The notes: generated from the letters alone by a model not told the origin. A stretch of DNA of 6,643 nucleotides from Burkholderiales bacterium (GCA_025459035.1 JALORJ010000147.1:1-6643); one strand, 5' to 3'. Shown: positions 1-6,164, counted from the first letter of the stretch. A program made the numbers and translations.

Positions 1-132
1 TTCGATGTTGACCGGCTTGTCGCGATCGGCCTTCTCGGCGCGGGCCGTACCGGCGACCGACGCCAGTGCGGCGAGCAGCACGACGGCGGCGCGAACGCGA
101 CAGACCCGTGGCGTGGGCGGCAGCAACGGCAT
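1..132 (-). CDS. lptA: LptA, periplasmic LPS-transport bridge protein (N-terminal part, cut by window edge)
   Basis: Only the first 44 codons are present, reading off the left edge. LptA is the soluble periplasmic protein whose beta-jellyroll units stack between LptC and LptD to carry lipopolysaccharide across the periplasm. Visible here are a Sec signal peptide (Arg residues at 9, 12 and 14, a hydrophobic stretch VVLLAALASVAG at about 17-28, and a likely signal peptidase I cut after ARA at 30-32) and the start of the mature protein, EKADRDKPVNIE, which resembles the 'DRxKPxxIE' opening typical of LptA. The ATG shares its A with the lptC stop codon (TGATG), and a GAGG ribosome binding site lies 6 nt ahead, inside lptC, so translation is probably coupled. 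The name rests on the signal peptide, the short mature motif and the position after lptC; the fold itself lies outside the window. Confidence 0.85.
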   Translation of the reverse strand, partial: MPLLPPTPRVCRVRAAVVLLAALASVAGTARAEKADRDKPVNIE

Positions 133-746
133 CAGCGACCTCGCGCCCGTTCGAAGGTCGGCAGCGCGATCGGGGTCGCGTAGGTGACCTTCACGTCCTT
201 CTGCAACTCCAGCACGCGGCGCCGGTTGTCGAAGCGCATGCCCGTCGCGGTGACCCGGCTCGCGCCCTGCGTCATCACGAGCGGCGCGTCGGTGCGCGCG
301 AGGTCCGCGTCGGGCTGCAGTTCGAGGTACTCGGTGTCCAGCGTCATCTCCGGATTGCGCTCCCACGCCTCGCGCACGATGCGCACTTCGCCGAAGAACT
401 CGGCGACGTCGCCGTCGCGCGAGATCTGCGCGCGCCGCGACCGGACCCGGACCGGCGCGGTGCGGGCATCGAAGTGCACGAAGCGCGGATCGGCGAGTTC
501 GGTGGTGCCGTCATCCGGGTAGTGGACCATGCTCGAGCCCTGGATCGCGTAGCGCTGCGAGCCGTCCGGGTTCATGCGCGTGGCCGAGAAGCCGTCGATC
601 TCGAAGTCGGGGTCGTGGCGCGTGCTGCCGTCGCGCGGCACCGGCGGCGGCTGCACCTTGCGGTCGAGCCAGAACGTCAGTGCGGCGAGCGCCAGCAGCA
701 GCACGGCCGGGTAGAAGCGGAAGAGGCGGTCGGCGAGGTTGTTCAC
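132..746 (-). CDS. lptC: LptC, inner-membrane LPS-transport protein
   Basis: A 204-residue bitopic inner-membrane protein that receives lipopolysaccharide from the LptB2FG extractor and passes it to LptA. One N-terminal membrane helix is visible at about residues 11-27 (FYPAVLLLALAALTFWL), followed by a periplasmic domain. Family-like stretches are DPDFEIDGFSATRMNPDG (45-62), MVHYPDD (73-79), FFGEVRIVRE (117-126) and TEYLELQPDADLARTDAP (138-155). The length is close to the usual 180-210. The start codon is GTG, overlapping the kdsC stop as GTGA, and only a weak GGG-containing ribosome binding site precedes it, which suggests translational coupling to kdsC. The 3' end overlaps lptA by one base. 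Nothing looks broken; the identification is firm from sequence and from its place between kdsC and lptA. Confidence 0.95.
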   Translation of the reverse strand: MNNLADRLFRFYPAVLLLALAALTFWLDRKVQPPPVPRDGSTRHDPDFEIDGFSATRMNPDGSQRYAIQGSSMVHYPDDGTTELADPRFVHFDARTAPVRVRSRRAQISRDGDVAEFFGEVRIVREAWERNPEMTLDTEYLELQPDADLARTDAPLVMTQGASRVTATGMRFDNRRRVLELQKDVKVTYATPIALPTFERARGR

Positions 747-1330
747 GCGAGATACCCGTCGAGCAGCGCGTCCCAGGCGCCGCGCGCATCGAGCAGCAGT
801 TCGCAGACCTCGCGCACCGCACCGCGACCAGCCGCTGCCGTCGTCACGTGGTCGACGCGCGCGCGCACGACCGCCGGCGCGCCGGGCACGCTGAAGGCGA
901 CGCCGGCGCGCAGCAGCGGCGGCAGATCCACCACGTCATCGCCCATGTAGGCCGTCGCGGCGGCGTCGACGCCCGTGTCGGCGAGCAGCTGCGCGAAGCC
1001 GACGCGCTTGTCGCGGGCGCCCTGAACCACGCGCGCGATGCCGAGGTCGCGGGCCCGGTGCGCGACCACCTGCGACGTGCGACCGGTGAGGATCGCGAGC
1101 TGCACGCCGGCCTCGGCCAGCATCTTCATGCCGTGGCCGTCGAGCGCGTTGAAGCCCTTCCACTCGCGCCCGGCGTCGTCGAACCACAGCGTGCCGTCGG
1201 TCATCACGCCGTCGACGTCGAACACCGCCAGACGCACGGCCGCGGCGCGCGCGCGGAAGGTCGCGGGGTCACGCATGCGTTCGGGTCCGACGCGAGCCGG
1301 AACGAGCGCCGGACGCGATGCGGGAGGCAT
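743..1330 (-). CDS. kdsC: KdsC, 3-deoxy-D-manno-octulosonate 8-phosphate phosphatase
   Basis: A HAD-superfamily phosphatase of the small, cap-less type that acts as a tetramer and removes phosphate from Kdo 8-phosphate to give Kdo, the sugar linking lipid A to the LPS core. All four HAD motifs are present: DVDG with nucleophile D38 and acid/base D40, followed by VMTDG; LTGR with T82; K108 in RDKR; and GDD at 130-132 with D135 in VVDLP. FNALDGHGMKML (60-71) is also characteristic of KdsC. The start is not settled. The ATG at 1330 gives 195 residues and lies 18 bp after kdsD, but its first 18 residues (Pro/Ala/Arg-rich) do not look conserved; ATG at 1276 gives 177 residues, begins MRDPATF and is nearer the family's usual length. 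Neither start has a strong Shine-Dalgarno sequence. The stop overlaps the lptC GTG. Confidence 0.95.
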   Translation of the reverse strand: MPPASRPALVPARVGPERMRDPATFRARAAAVRLAVFDVDGVMTDGTLWFDDAGREWKGFNALDGHGMKMLAEAGVQLAILTGRTSQVVAHRARDLGIARVVQGARDKRVGFAQLLADTGVDAAATAYMGDDVVDLPPLLRAGVAFSVPGAPAVVRARVDHVTTAAAGRGAVREVCELLLDARGAWDALLDGYLA

Positions 1331-1348
1331 GGCCGCGCCCGATGGCGT

Positions 1349-2356
1349 TCACAGCACGCCCGCCGTGAACAGGTCGTGCATGTTCAGCGCGCCCGCGAGG
1401 CGGCCGTCGGGGTCGGTGACGAGCAGGCCGTTGATGCGCCGCCGCTCCATCGCCTCGACCGCCTCGACCGCCAGGCGCTCCGCACCGAGCGTCTGCGGCG
1501 CGGGCGTCATCACGTCGTCGACGCGCGCGGTGCGCAGGTCGACGCCGCGTGCCAGCGCACGGCGCAGGTCGCCGTCGGTGAAGACGCCGACCGGGCGATC
1601 GTCGGTGTCGACGACTGCGGTCATCCCCAGGCCCTTGCCGGTCACCTCGAACAGCGCATCGGTCAGCGCGGCGCCGCGTGCGACACGCGGAATCGCGTCG
1701 CCGGTGCGCATGACGTCGCGCACGTGGGTGAGCAGCCGGCGCCCGAGGCTGCCCCCGGGGTGCGACTGCGCGAAGTCGTCGGCGCTGAACCCGCGGGCTT
1801 CGAGCGCCGCGACCGCGAGCGCATCGCCCAGAGCCAGCGCGGCGGTGGTGCTGGCCGTCGGCGCCAGTCCGAGCGGGCAGGCTTCCTCCTCGACCGAGGC
1901 GTCGAGGTGCACGTCGGCCAGCCGGGCGAGTGCCGAGGTCGGGCGGCCGGTCATCGCGATCAGGCGCGCCCCACGGCGCTTCGCGAGCGGGACGATCGAC
2001 ACCAGTTCGCTGCTCTCGCCCGAGTACGACAGCGCGAGCATCACGTCGTCGGCGGTGATCATCCCGAGGTCGCCGTGACCGGCCTCGGCGGGGTGCACGA
2101 AGAAGGCGGGGGTGCCGGTGCTGGCGAAGGTGGCGGCCAGCTTGCCGGCGACGTGCCCGGACTTGCCGATGCCGCTCACCACCAGCCGGCCGCGGCAGCC
2201 GAGGATCAGTTCGAGCGCTGCCGCGAAGCTCGCGTCGAGGCGCGTGGCCAGTCGGGCCACCGCGCGAGACTCGATCTCCAGCACGCGGCGGCCGCGCGCG
2301 ATCGCGGCATCCACCGGAGTCGGTGCAATCGACACGAGGTTCGGAGCGGCCTGCAT
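1349..2356 (-). CDS. kdsD: KdsD, arabinose-5-phosphate isomerase (KpsF/GutQ family)
   Basis: A 335-residue cytoplasmic isomerase that converts ribulose 5-phosphate to arabinose 5-phosphate, the first committed precursor of Kdo. Residues about 30-205 form a SIS sugar-isomerase domain with GIGKSGHVAGK (62-72), AEAGHGDLGM (90-99), SYSGESSEL (110-118), EEEACPLGLAPTAST (156-170) and SHPGGSLGRR (198-207). Residues about 213-335 form two CBS domains, each opening with the DVM motif (214-216 and 281-283). The residues I recall as catalytic in E. coli KdsD (K59, E111, E152, H193) correspond with a constant offset of six to K65, E117, E158 and H199, so the enzyme looks intact. It heads the operon and is divergent from the antiporter gene. 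The chosen ATG has no Shine-Dalgarno sequence; a TATACT box ends only 8 nt ahead of it. KpsF or GutQ paralogues are alternatives, but the kdsC neighbour favours KdsD. Confidence 0.95.
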   Translation of the reverse strand: MQAAPNLVSIAPTPVDAAIARGRRVLEIESRAVARLATRLDASFAAALELILGCRGRLVVSGIGKSGHVAGKLAATFASTGTPAFFVHPAEAGHGDLGMITADDVMLALSYSGESSELVSIVPLAKRRGARLIAMTGRPTSALARLADVHLDASVEEEACPLGLAPTASTTAALALGDALAVAALEARGFSADDFAQSHPGGSLGRRLLTHVRDVMRTGDAIPRVARGAALTDALFEVTGKGLGMTAVVDTDDRPVGVFTDGDLRRALARGVDLRTARVDDVMTPAPQTLGAERLAVEAVEAMERRRINGLLVTDPDGRLAGALNMHDLFTAGVL

Positions 2357-2364
2357 GGCGGTCG

Positions 2365-2370
2365 AGTATA
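2365..2370 (-). promoter_or_regulatory. Possible -10 box for the kdsD operon
   Basis: On the minus strand the hexamer TATACT (consensus TATAAT, one mismatch) stands out in a GC-rich 86-bp divergent intergenic region. It ends 8 nt before the kdsD ATG, so a transcript starting at the usual distance would have almost no leader. No convincing -35 box is seen at 16-19 bp spacing (sequences there resemble GCAAAG). The evidence is one hexamer, so this is tentative. Confidence 0.3.
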
Positions 2371-2442
2371 CGCACGGGTGGCACGGCCTTTGCGGTCTGC
2401 GGCGGCCGCACGCGCGAGGTGCGTGCTAGGGTCGACGCCGTC

Positions 2443-4410
2443 ATGCTGAGCCAGCTCGAACTCGCCCTGATCCTGCTCGCGACCGCGGTCGTCGTCGTCG
2501 TCGCCTGCCGTCAGCTGGCGCTGCCACCGCTGATCGGCTACCTGCTGGTCGGGGTCGCGATCGGCCCGCACGCGCTGGCGTGGCTGCCCGACGACGCCGG
2601 GCGCCGGCATCTGGCCGAGTTCGGGATCGTCTTCCTGATGTTCTCGATCGGGCTCGAGTTCAGCCTGCCGAAGCTCGTGGCGATGCGCCATCTCGTGCTC
2701 GGGCTCGGCGGGGCCCAGGTCGGGCTCGTGCTCGTCGCCGGCGGCGCGCTGGCGCTGGCGCTCGGGACGTCGTTCGCGGCGGCGGTCGCGCTGGGCGGTG
2801 CGGTCGCGATGTCGTCGACCGCGATCCTCGGGAAGATGCTTGCGGAGCGGCTCGAGCTGGGCTCGCTGCACGGGCGCCAGATCATGGGGGTACTGCTGTT
2901 CCAGGACCTGGCCGTGGTGCCGCTGCTGATCGTCGTGCCGGCGCTCGCGACCTCGGGCGGCAGCGTGTGGAGCGCGCTCGGCATCGCCGTGGTCAAGGCG
3001 GCCGTGGTTCTCGTGCTGCTGCTGGGCCTCGGGCAGCGCGTGCTGCGGCCGTGGTTCCACCTCGTGGCGCGGCAGAAGTCGTCCGAGCTGTTCGTGCTGA
3101 ACGTGCTGCTGATCACGCTGCTGCTCGCATGGCTGACCGAGGAGGCGGGGCTGTCCCTGGCGCTCGGCGCGTTCGTCGCCGGGATGCTGATCTCCGAGAC
3201 CGAGTACCGCGTCCAGGTCGAGGACGACATCAAGCCGTTTCGCGACCTGCTGCTCGGACTGTTCTTCGTGACGGTCGGCGCGTTGCTCGACCTCGAGGTG
3301 GTCGCCGAGCATCTGCTCGCCGTGGCCGCGCTGCTCGTGCTGCTGCTGGCCGGCAAGACGGTGATCGTGGTGGGCATCGCACGGGTGTTCGGTGCCGATG
3401 CCGGCACGGCGCTGCGGGTGTCGCTCGCGCTCGCCGGTGCCGGCGAATTCGGGCTGGTGCTGATCGCGCGTACCGACGAGCTGTCGCTGCTCACGTCCGG
3501 CGTGCTGCAGATCGTGCTCGCGGCGCTGTTGCTGTCGATGCTCGCCGTGCCGGTGCTCGTGCAGGCATCCGACGGGCTGGTGCGCCGCTTCGCGCGGTCC
3601 GAGTGGATGACCCGCGCGATGGCGCTGCACGAGATCGCGGTGCGCACGATGGGCACGACCGGCCACGTGATCATCTGCGGCTACGGCCGCAGCGGTCAGA
3701 ACCTCGCCCGCATCCTCGAACAGGAGGCGATGCCGTTCATCGCGCTCGACTTCGATCCGCAGCGCATCCGCGAGGCGGTGCTCGCCGGAGAACAGGTCGT
3801 CTACGGCGACGCGGGGCGCCGCGAAGTGCTCGTCGCCGCCGGCCTGCTGCGCGCGGCGGCCGTCGTCGTGTCGTATGCCGACACGGCCTCGGCGCTGCGC
3901 ATCCTCGCGGCGGTGCGCGATGCGAGACCGGATCTGCCGGTCGTCGTGCGCACCGTCGACGACGCCGATGTCGACCGGCTCAAGGAAGCCGGTGCGGCGG
4001 AGGTCGTCGCCGAGATCATGGAAGGCAGCCTGATGCTCGCGTCGCACGCGCTGATGCTGGTCGGCGTGCCGCTGCCGCGCGTGCTGCGGCGCATCCGCGA
4101 CACGCGCGAGCAGCGCTACAGCCTGCTGCGCGGGTTCTTCCGCGGTGCGAGCGATGCCGACGAGAGCGACGACACCGAACCGGTGCGGCTGCACTCGGTC
4201 ACGCTGCCGCCCGAGGCGCATGCGGCAGGTCGTCGCCTCGGTGACCTCGGGCTGGACGCACTGGAGGTCGAAGTGACCGCGATCCGCCGCCGCAACATCC
4301 GCAGTCAGGCACCGACCGACGACGCGGTGTTCGAAGCCGGCGACGTCGTGGTGCTGCGCGGTCGCGATTCCGGTCTGGCCGCGGCCGAGATCACGCTGCT
4401 GCAGGGTTGA
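2443..4410 (+). CDS. CPA2-family cation:proton antiporter with RCK domain (KefB/KefC-like)
   Basis: A complete 655-residue inner-membrane transporter of the monovalent cation:proton antiporter-2 family, expected to exchange K+ (or Na+) for H+. Residues 1 to about 380 hold some 12-13 hydrophobic segments, with family signatures IGLEFSLPKL (69-78), AMSSTAILGKML (122-133), FQDLAVVPLL (153-162, containing the Q154-D155 pair) and SETEYRVQVEDDIKPFRDLL (251-270), the loop that in KefC takes part in gating. Residues about 405-525 form a TrkA-N (RCK) domain with the nucleotide-binding GYGRSG (413-418) and D436 at the end of the second strand. An acidic linker (about 569-579) leads to a TrkA-C-like end. 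The ATG at 2443 is chosen because the protein then begins directly with the first membrane helix; an AGGG lies 11 nt upstream. The reading frame extends upstream to 2323, but there it opposes kdsD. KefB, KefC and YbaL cannot be separated here, and no ancillary KefF/KefG gene is seen. Confidence 0.93.
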   Translation: MLSQLELALILLATAVVVVVACRQLALPPLIGYLLVGVAIGPHALAWLPDDAGRRHLAEFGIVFLMFSIGLEFSLPKLVAMRHLVLGLGGAQVGLVLVAGGALALALGTSFAAAVALGGAVAMSSTAILGKMLAERLELGSLHGRQIMGVLLFQDLAVVPLLIVVPALATSGGSVWSALGIAVVKAAVVLVLLLGLGQRVLRPWFHLVARQKSSELFVLNVLLITLLLAWLTEEAGLSLALGAFVAGMLISETEYRVQVEDDIKPFRDLLLGLFFVTVGALLDLEVVAEHLLAVAALLVLLLAGKTVIVVGIARVFGADAGTALRVSLALAGAGEFGLVLIARTDELSLLTSGVLQIVLAALLLSMLAVPVLVQASDGLVRRFARSEWMTRAMALHEIAVRTMGTTGHVIICGYGRSGQNLARILEQEAMPFIALDFDPQRIREAVLAGEQVVYGDAGRREVLVAAGLLRAAAVVVSYADTASALRILAAVRDARPDLPVVVRTVDDADVDRLKEAGAAEVVAEIMEGSLMLASHALMLVGVPLPRVLRRIRDTREQRYSLLRGFFRGASDADESDDTEPVRLHSVTLPPEAHAAGRRLGDLGLDALEVEVTAIRRRNIRSQAPTDDAVFEAGDVVVLRGRDSGLAAAEITLLQG

Positions 4411-4426
4411 TCCGCTGCGCGCCCGA

Positions 4427-5134
4427 TCACTCGAGCAGCCACGCGCCGCCGCAGTTCTGCCCGATTGCCCCGCCGGTCGTGATCCAGCGGTGCGTCGCGG
4501 CGTCGTGGCATTGCGCCTCGACGATCGCGTCGCCGGTGGTCGACGTGGCACTGAAGCGCAGGGCGCCGCGGTCGGACAGCCCGTCGTCGACCTTGCGGTC
4601 GACTTCGGCCAGCACGTCGGCCGAGATGCGGTTGCCGGTCTTCAGGTGCATGCGCGCGGTGACGGCGCCGGCGAACTCGGCGTCGTGCACGAGGCGCGGA
4701 AAACCGCCGAACGCGTTGCGCGGCGCCGACGCGACCGTCTCGGCGCCGGCGGCGTAGCGATAGCCACCGACCAGGAAGCCGGCCTGCGTCAGGTGTTCCC
4801 AGGCCGCGATCGGCTCGTCGATCGTCTCGCCCGCGGAGCGCATGCGCACGAGGCCGTTACCGTTGCCCGCGACCGTCGCGTTCGGGATCGCGGTCGTCGC
4901 GCGCGCGAAGTCCCCAGGCGGGCTGCGATAGCGGTCGACGAAGCCGTACCAGGCGGTGCGGATGGCGGTGGACTCGCCGATCACGGTGCGCGCGCGCGAC
5001 GACGCGAGCAGTTCCTCGGCCGCGAAGATCGCTCCGAGCAGCAGGGCGAGGATGAACAGGACGATCGCGACTTCGACCAGCGTGAAGCCGGCGGCGGCGC
5101 TGCGACGGGGCGGGGAATGCGTGGCGGAGACCAT
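4427..5134 (-). CDS. Type IV prepilin-like protein, second of a tandem pair
   Basis: A 235-residue protein with a class III (type IV pilin) leader: a short Arg-containing N-terminus, prepilin peptidase site AAAG|FTLVE (G16 at -1, F17 at +1, E21 at +5), then the hydrophobic helix VAIVLFILALLLGAIFA. The globular part contains YGFVDRYRSPPGDF (63-76), GNGNG (90-94), AWEHLTQAGF (111-120), LKTGNRI (164-170), AEVDRKVDDG (176-185) and two cysteines near the end (C209 and C228, 18 residues between), a spacing that suggests a C-terminal disulfide loop. It is a paralogue of the product of 5302-6003, sharing these blocks in order. The start must be at or upstream of 5134 because no ATG, GTG or TTG lies between there and the FTLVE motif. 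No good Shine-Dalgarno sequence precedes it. A pilus subunit or a pseudopilin are both possible; no assembly genes are in the window. It converges on the antiporter gene with a 16-bp gap. Confidence 0.88.
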   Translation of the reverse strand: MVSATHSPPRRSAAAGFTLVEVAIVLFILALLLGAIFAAEELLASSRARTVIGESTAIRTAWYGFVDRYRSPPGDFARATTAIPNATVAGNGNGLVRMRSAGETIDEPIAAWEHLTQAGFLVGGYRYAAGAETVASAPRNAFGGFPRLVHDAEFAGAVTARMHLKTGNRISADVLAEVDRKVDDGLSDRGALRFSATSTTGDAIVEAQCHDAATHRWITTGGAIGQNCGGAWLLE

Positions 5135-5150
5135 GATCGCGGCCGCATCC

Positions 5151-5165
5151 GCACAGGGTGTGCCA
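5151..5165 (-). promoter_or_regulatory. Weak sigma-54-like -24/-12 element before the second pilin
   Basis: The minus strand reads TGGCACACCCTGTGC, against the sigma-54 consensus TGGCACG-N4-TTGC. The GG and GC dinucleotides have correct spacing, with two mismatches elsewhere. The expected start of transcription would be near 5139, only about 5 nt before the ATG at 5134, leaving no room for a ribosome binding site. This casts doubt on it as the working promoter for this gene, so it may be chance or drive an almost leaderless mRNA. Confidence 0.3.
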
Positions 5166-5239
5166 GCGCGCGCGGTGCGGCGCCGCGGTCACGTCGTTCG
5201 AACGGCGATCCTTGACTCGATCGACGGGGCCGCAAACGC

Positions 5240-5267
5240 CGACGGGCGCCCCGCAGGACGCCCGTCG
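5240..5267 (-). terminator. Hairpin between the two pilin genes, possible weak terminator
   Basis: A perfect 9-bp inverted repeat (CGACGGGCG at 5240-5248 with CGCCCGTCG at 5259-5267) encloses a 10-nt loop. In the direction of pilin transcription it is followed by GCGTTTGCGG, so only a three-T run is present. This is too short for a standard intrinsic terminator, but it could attenuate readthrough or stabilise the 3' end of the upstream pilin mRNA. Its loop can pair with the neighbouring hairpin. Confidence 0.35.
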
Positions 5268-5278
5268 TGAGTCGAAGC

Positions 5279-5298
5279 TGCGGGGCAGGTGCCCCGCA
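5279..5298 (-). other. RNA hairpin directly after the first pilin's stop codon
   Basis: A perfect 8-bp inverted repeat (TGCGGGGC at 5279-5286 with GCCCCGCA at 5291-5298) with a four-base loop lies 3 nt past the stop of the pilin gene at 5302. No T run follows it in the direction of transcription. It resembles a 3'-end stabilising stem more than a terminator. Confidence 0.45.
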
Positions 5299-5301
5299 AG
5301 G

Positions 5302-6003
5302 TCACAGCAGGCTGCTGCCGCCGCAGTTGACTTCGGTGCTGCCGGTCAGGATCCACTGCGCCGGCGTCGAGCTGTTCACGCAGCCGGTGCCGACCGCGGG
5401 CGGCGCCGTGCCGCCGTCGCTGAACACGGCGTAGACGAAGCTGCCGGTGGTCGGCTGACCGTCGTCGACCTTGCGATCGACCTCGGCCATGATCTCGACG
5501 GGGATCTGGTTGCCGGTCTTCAGGTTGTGGCGACTGACCGGTGTGCCCGACGGCACGGCATACACGTTGTCGTACGCCAGGCGCACGTACTGGCCGTAGG
5601 GGTTCTTCGGCGTGGTGGTCTCGCCGACCGCGGTCGCGTACACGTAGTTGCCGTTGATGAAGCCCGACTTCGACAGGTGCTCCCAGACGAGATAGATCTC
5701 GTTGGTCCCCGACGACGGCGTCGTGATCTGGCCGTCGCCGTTGCCGTTGCCGTTGGGGGCGGCGGTGACCCCCTGGATGTTGGTGGTGGCCTGGCTGTAG
5801 TCGCCCGGCAGCGCGCGGAAGCGGTCCTGGAAGCCGTAGAACGCGGCCTTCACGCCGTCCTGCTGCGAGATCAGGTTGCGCACGCGTGCGCTCGTGATCA
5901 GCTCCTGACCCTTCAGGATGCCGCCGAGCAGCAGGCCGATGATGACCAGCACGATCGCGATCTCGATGAGGGTGAAGCCGGACTGGGAACGTCGGTGCGT
6001 CAT
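5302..6003 (-). CDS. Type IV prepilin-like protein, first of a tandem pair
   Basis: A 233-residue protein with a very short positively charged leader MTHRRSQSG, prepilin peptidase site G9|F10 and E14 at +5 (FTLIE), then the hydrophobic helix IAIVLVIIGLLLGGIL. The globular region has YGFQDRFRALPGDY (56-69), an Asn/Gly loop NGNGNGDGQI (84-93) that looks like an EF-hand-type Ca2+ loop, VWEHLSKSGF (106-115), LKTGNQIP (161-168), AEVDRKVDDG (173-182) and a C-terminal cysteine pair C208/C227. The blocks match, in order, the downstream protein at 4427-5134. The ATG at 6003 is chosen over upstream ATGs (to 6165) because it gives the standard short leader and is preceded at 7 nt by GGAGG. Pilins assemble in the inner membrane and, if this is a true pilin, form a surface fibre; if it is a pseudopilin it would serve secretion or uptake. 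Which applies cannot be told here. Confidence 0.9.
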   Translation of the reverse strand: MTHRRSQSGFTLIEIAIVLVIIGLLLGGILKGQELITSARVRNLISQQDGVKAAFYGFQDRFRALPGDYSQATTNIQGVTAAPNGNGNGDGQITTPSSGTNEIYLVWEHLSKSGFINGNYVYATAVGETTTPKNPYGQYVRLAYDNVYAVPSGTPVSRHNLKTGNQIPVEIMAEVDRKVDDGQPTTGSFVYAVFSDGGTAPPAVGTGCVNSSTPAQWILTGSTEVNCGGSSLL

Positions 6004-6010
6004 GGGGAAA

Positions 6011-6015
6011 CCTCC
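6011..6015 (-). promoter_or_regulatory. Strong ribosome binding site fixing the first pilin's start
   Basis: GGAGG on the minus strand, 7 nt before the ATG at 6003. It is the best Shine-Dalgarno sequence in the window and settles the start codon of this pilin, consistent with high expression. Confidence 0.85.
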
Positions 6016-6056
6016 GGAGCCGCCGGGGGATGCCCGGCGCGACGGATGGCGCGGAC

Positions 6057-6071
6057 GCGAGGTTCGTGCCA
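6057..6071 (-). promoter_or_regulatory. Sigma-54 (RpoN) promoter of the first pilin gene
   Basis: The minus strand reads TGGCACGAACCTCGC, differing from TGGCACG-N4-TTGC by one base (T to C in the -12 box), with GG and GC in exact register. The inferred transcription start is near 6045, giving a leader of about 42 nt that contains the GGAGG site. Major pilin genes are sigma-54-dependent in several proteobacteria (for example pilA under PilS/PilR in Pseudomonas aeruginosa), which fits. Identification is by pattern and position only. Confidence 0.7.
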
Positions 6072-6164
6072 TGCCGGTGTCCCGCCGACCCGCGTGCCGG
6101 GCCGTCCCGCGCGAGCCGTGTCTCGATCGCACGCGGCGGCGCCCGTGCCGCACAACTTCATGCA

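Noticed and set aside
2425..2432. Extended -10-like TGCTAGGGT stretch just ahead of the antiporter.
   Set aside because: There is no -35 partner, it has two non-consensus bases, and it would leave about 4 nt of leader; the AGGG in it serves better as a ribosome binding site.
2323..2442. Upstream extension of the antiporter to ATG 2323.
   Set aside because: The extra 40 residues are not membrane-like, overlap the kdsD start on the other strand and precede a natural first transmembrane helix at 2443.
680..2449. Long plus-strand open frame of 589 codons opposite kdsC and kdsD.
   Set aside because: The translation is Arg/Ala/His-rich low-complexity sequence typical of reverse frames in high-GC DNA, and the opposite strand encodes two complete, motif-bearing enzymes.
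2206..4551. Minus-strand open frame of 781 codons opposite the antiporter gene.
   Set aside because: It is rich in Gln/His/Arg without any domain, spans three real genes and mirrors the codon bias of the antiporter frame.
5195..5204. Perfect 10-bp palindrome CGTTCGAACG between the pilins.
   Set aside because: It is short, occurs singly, and such palindromes are expected by chance in GC-rich DNA; no second half or known operator pattern goes with it.
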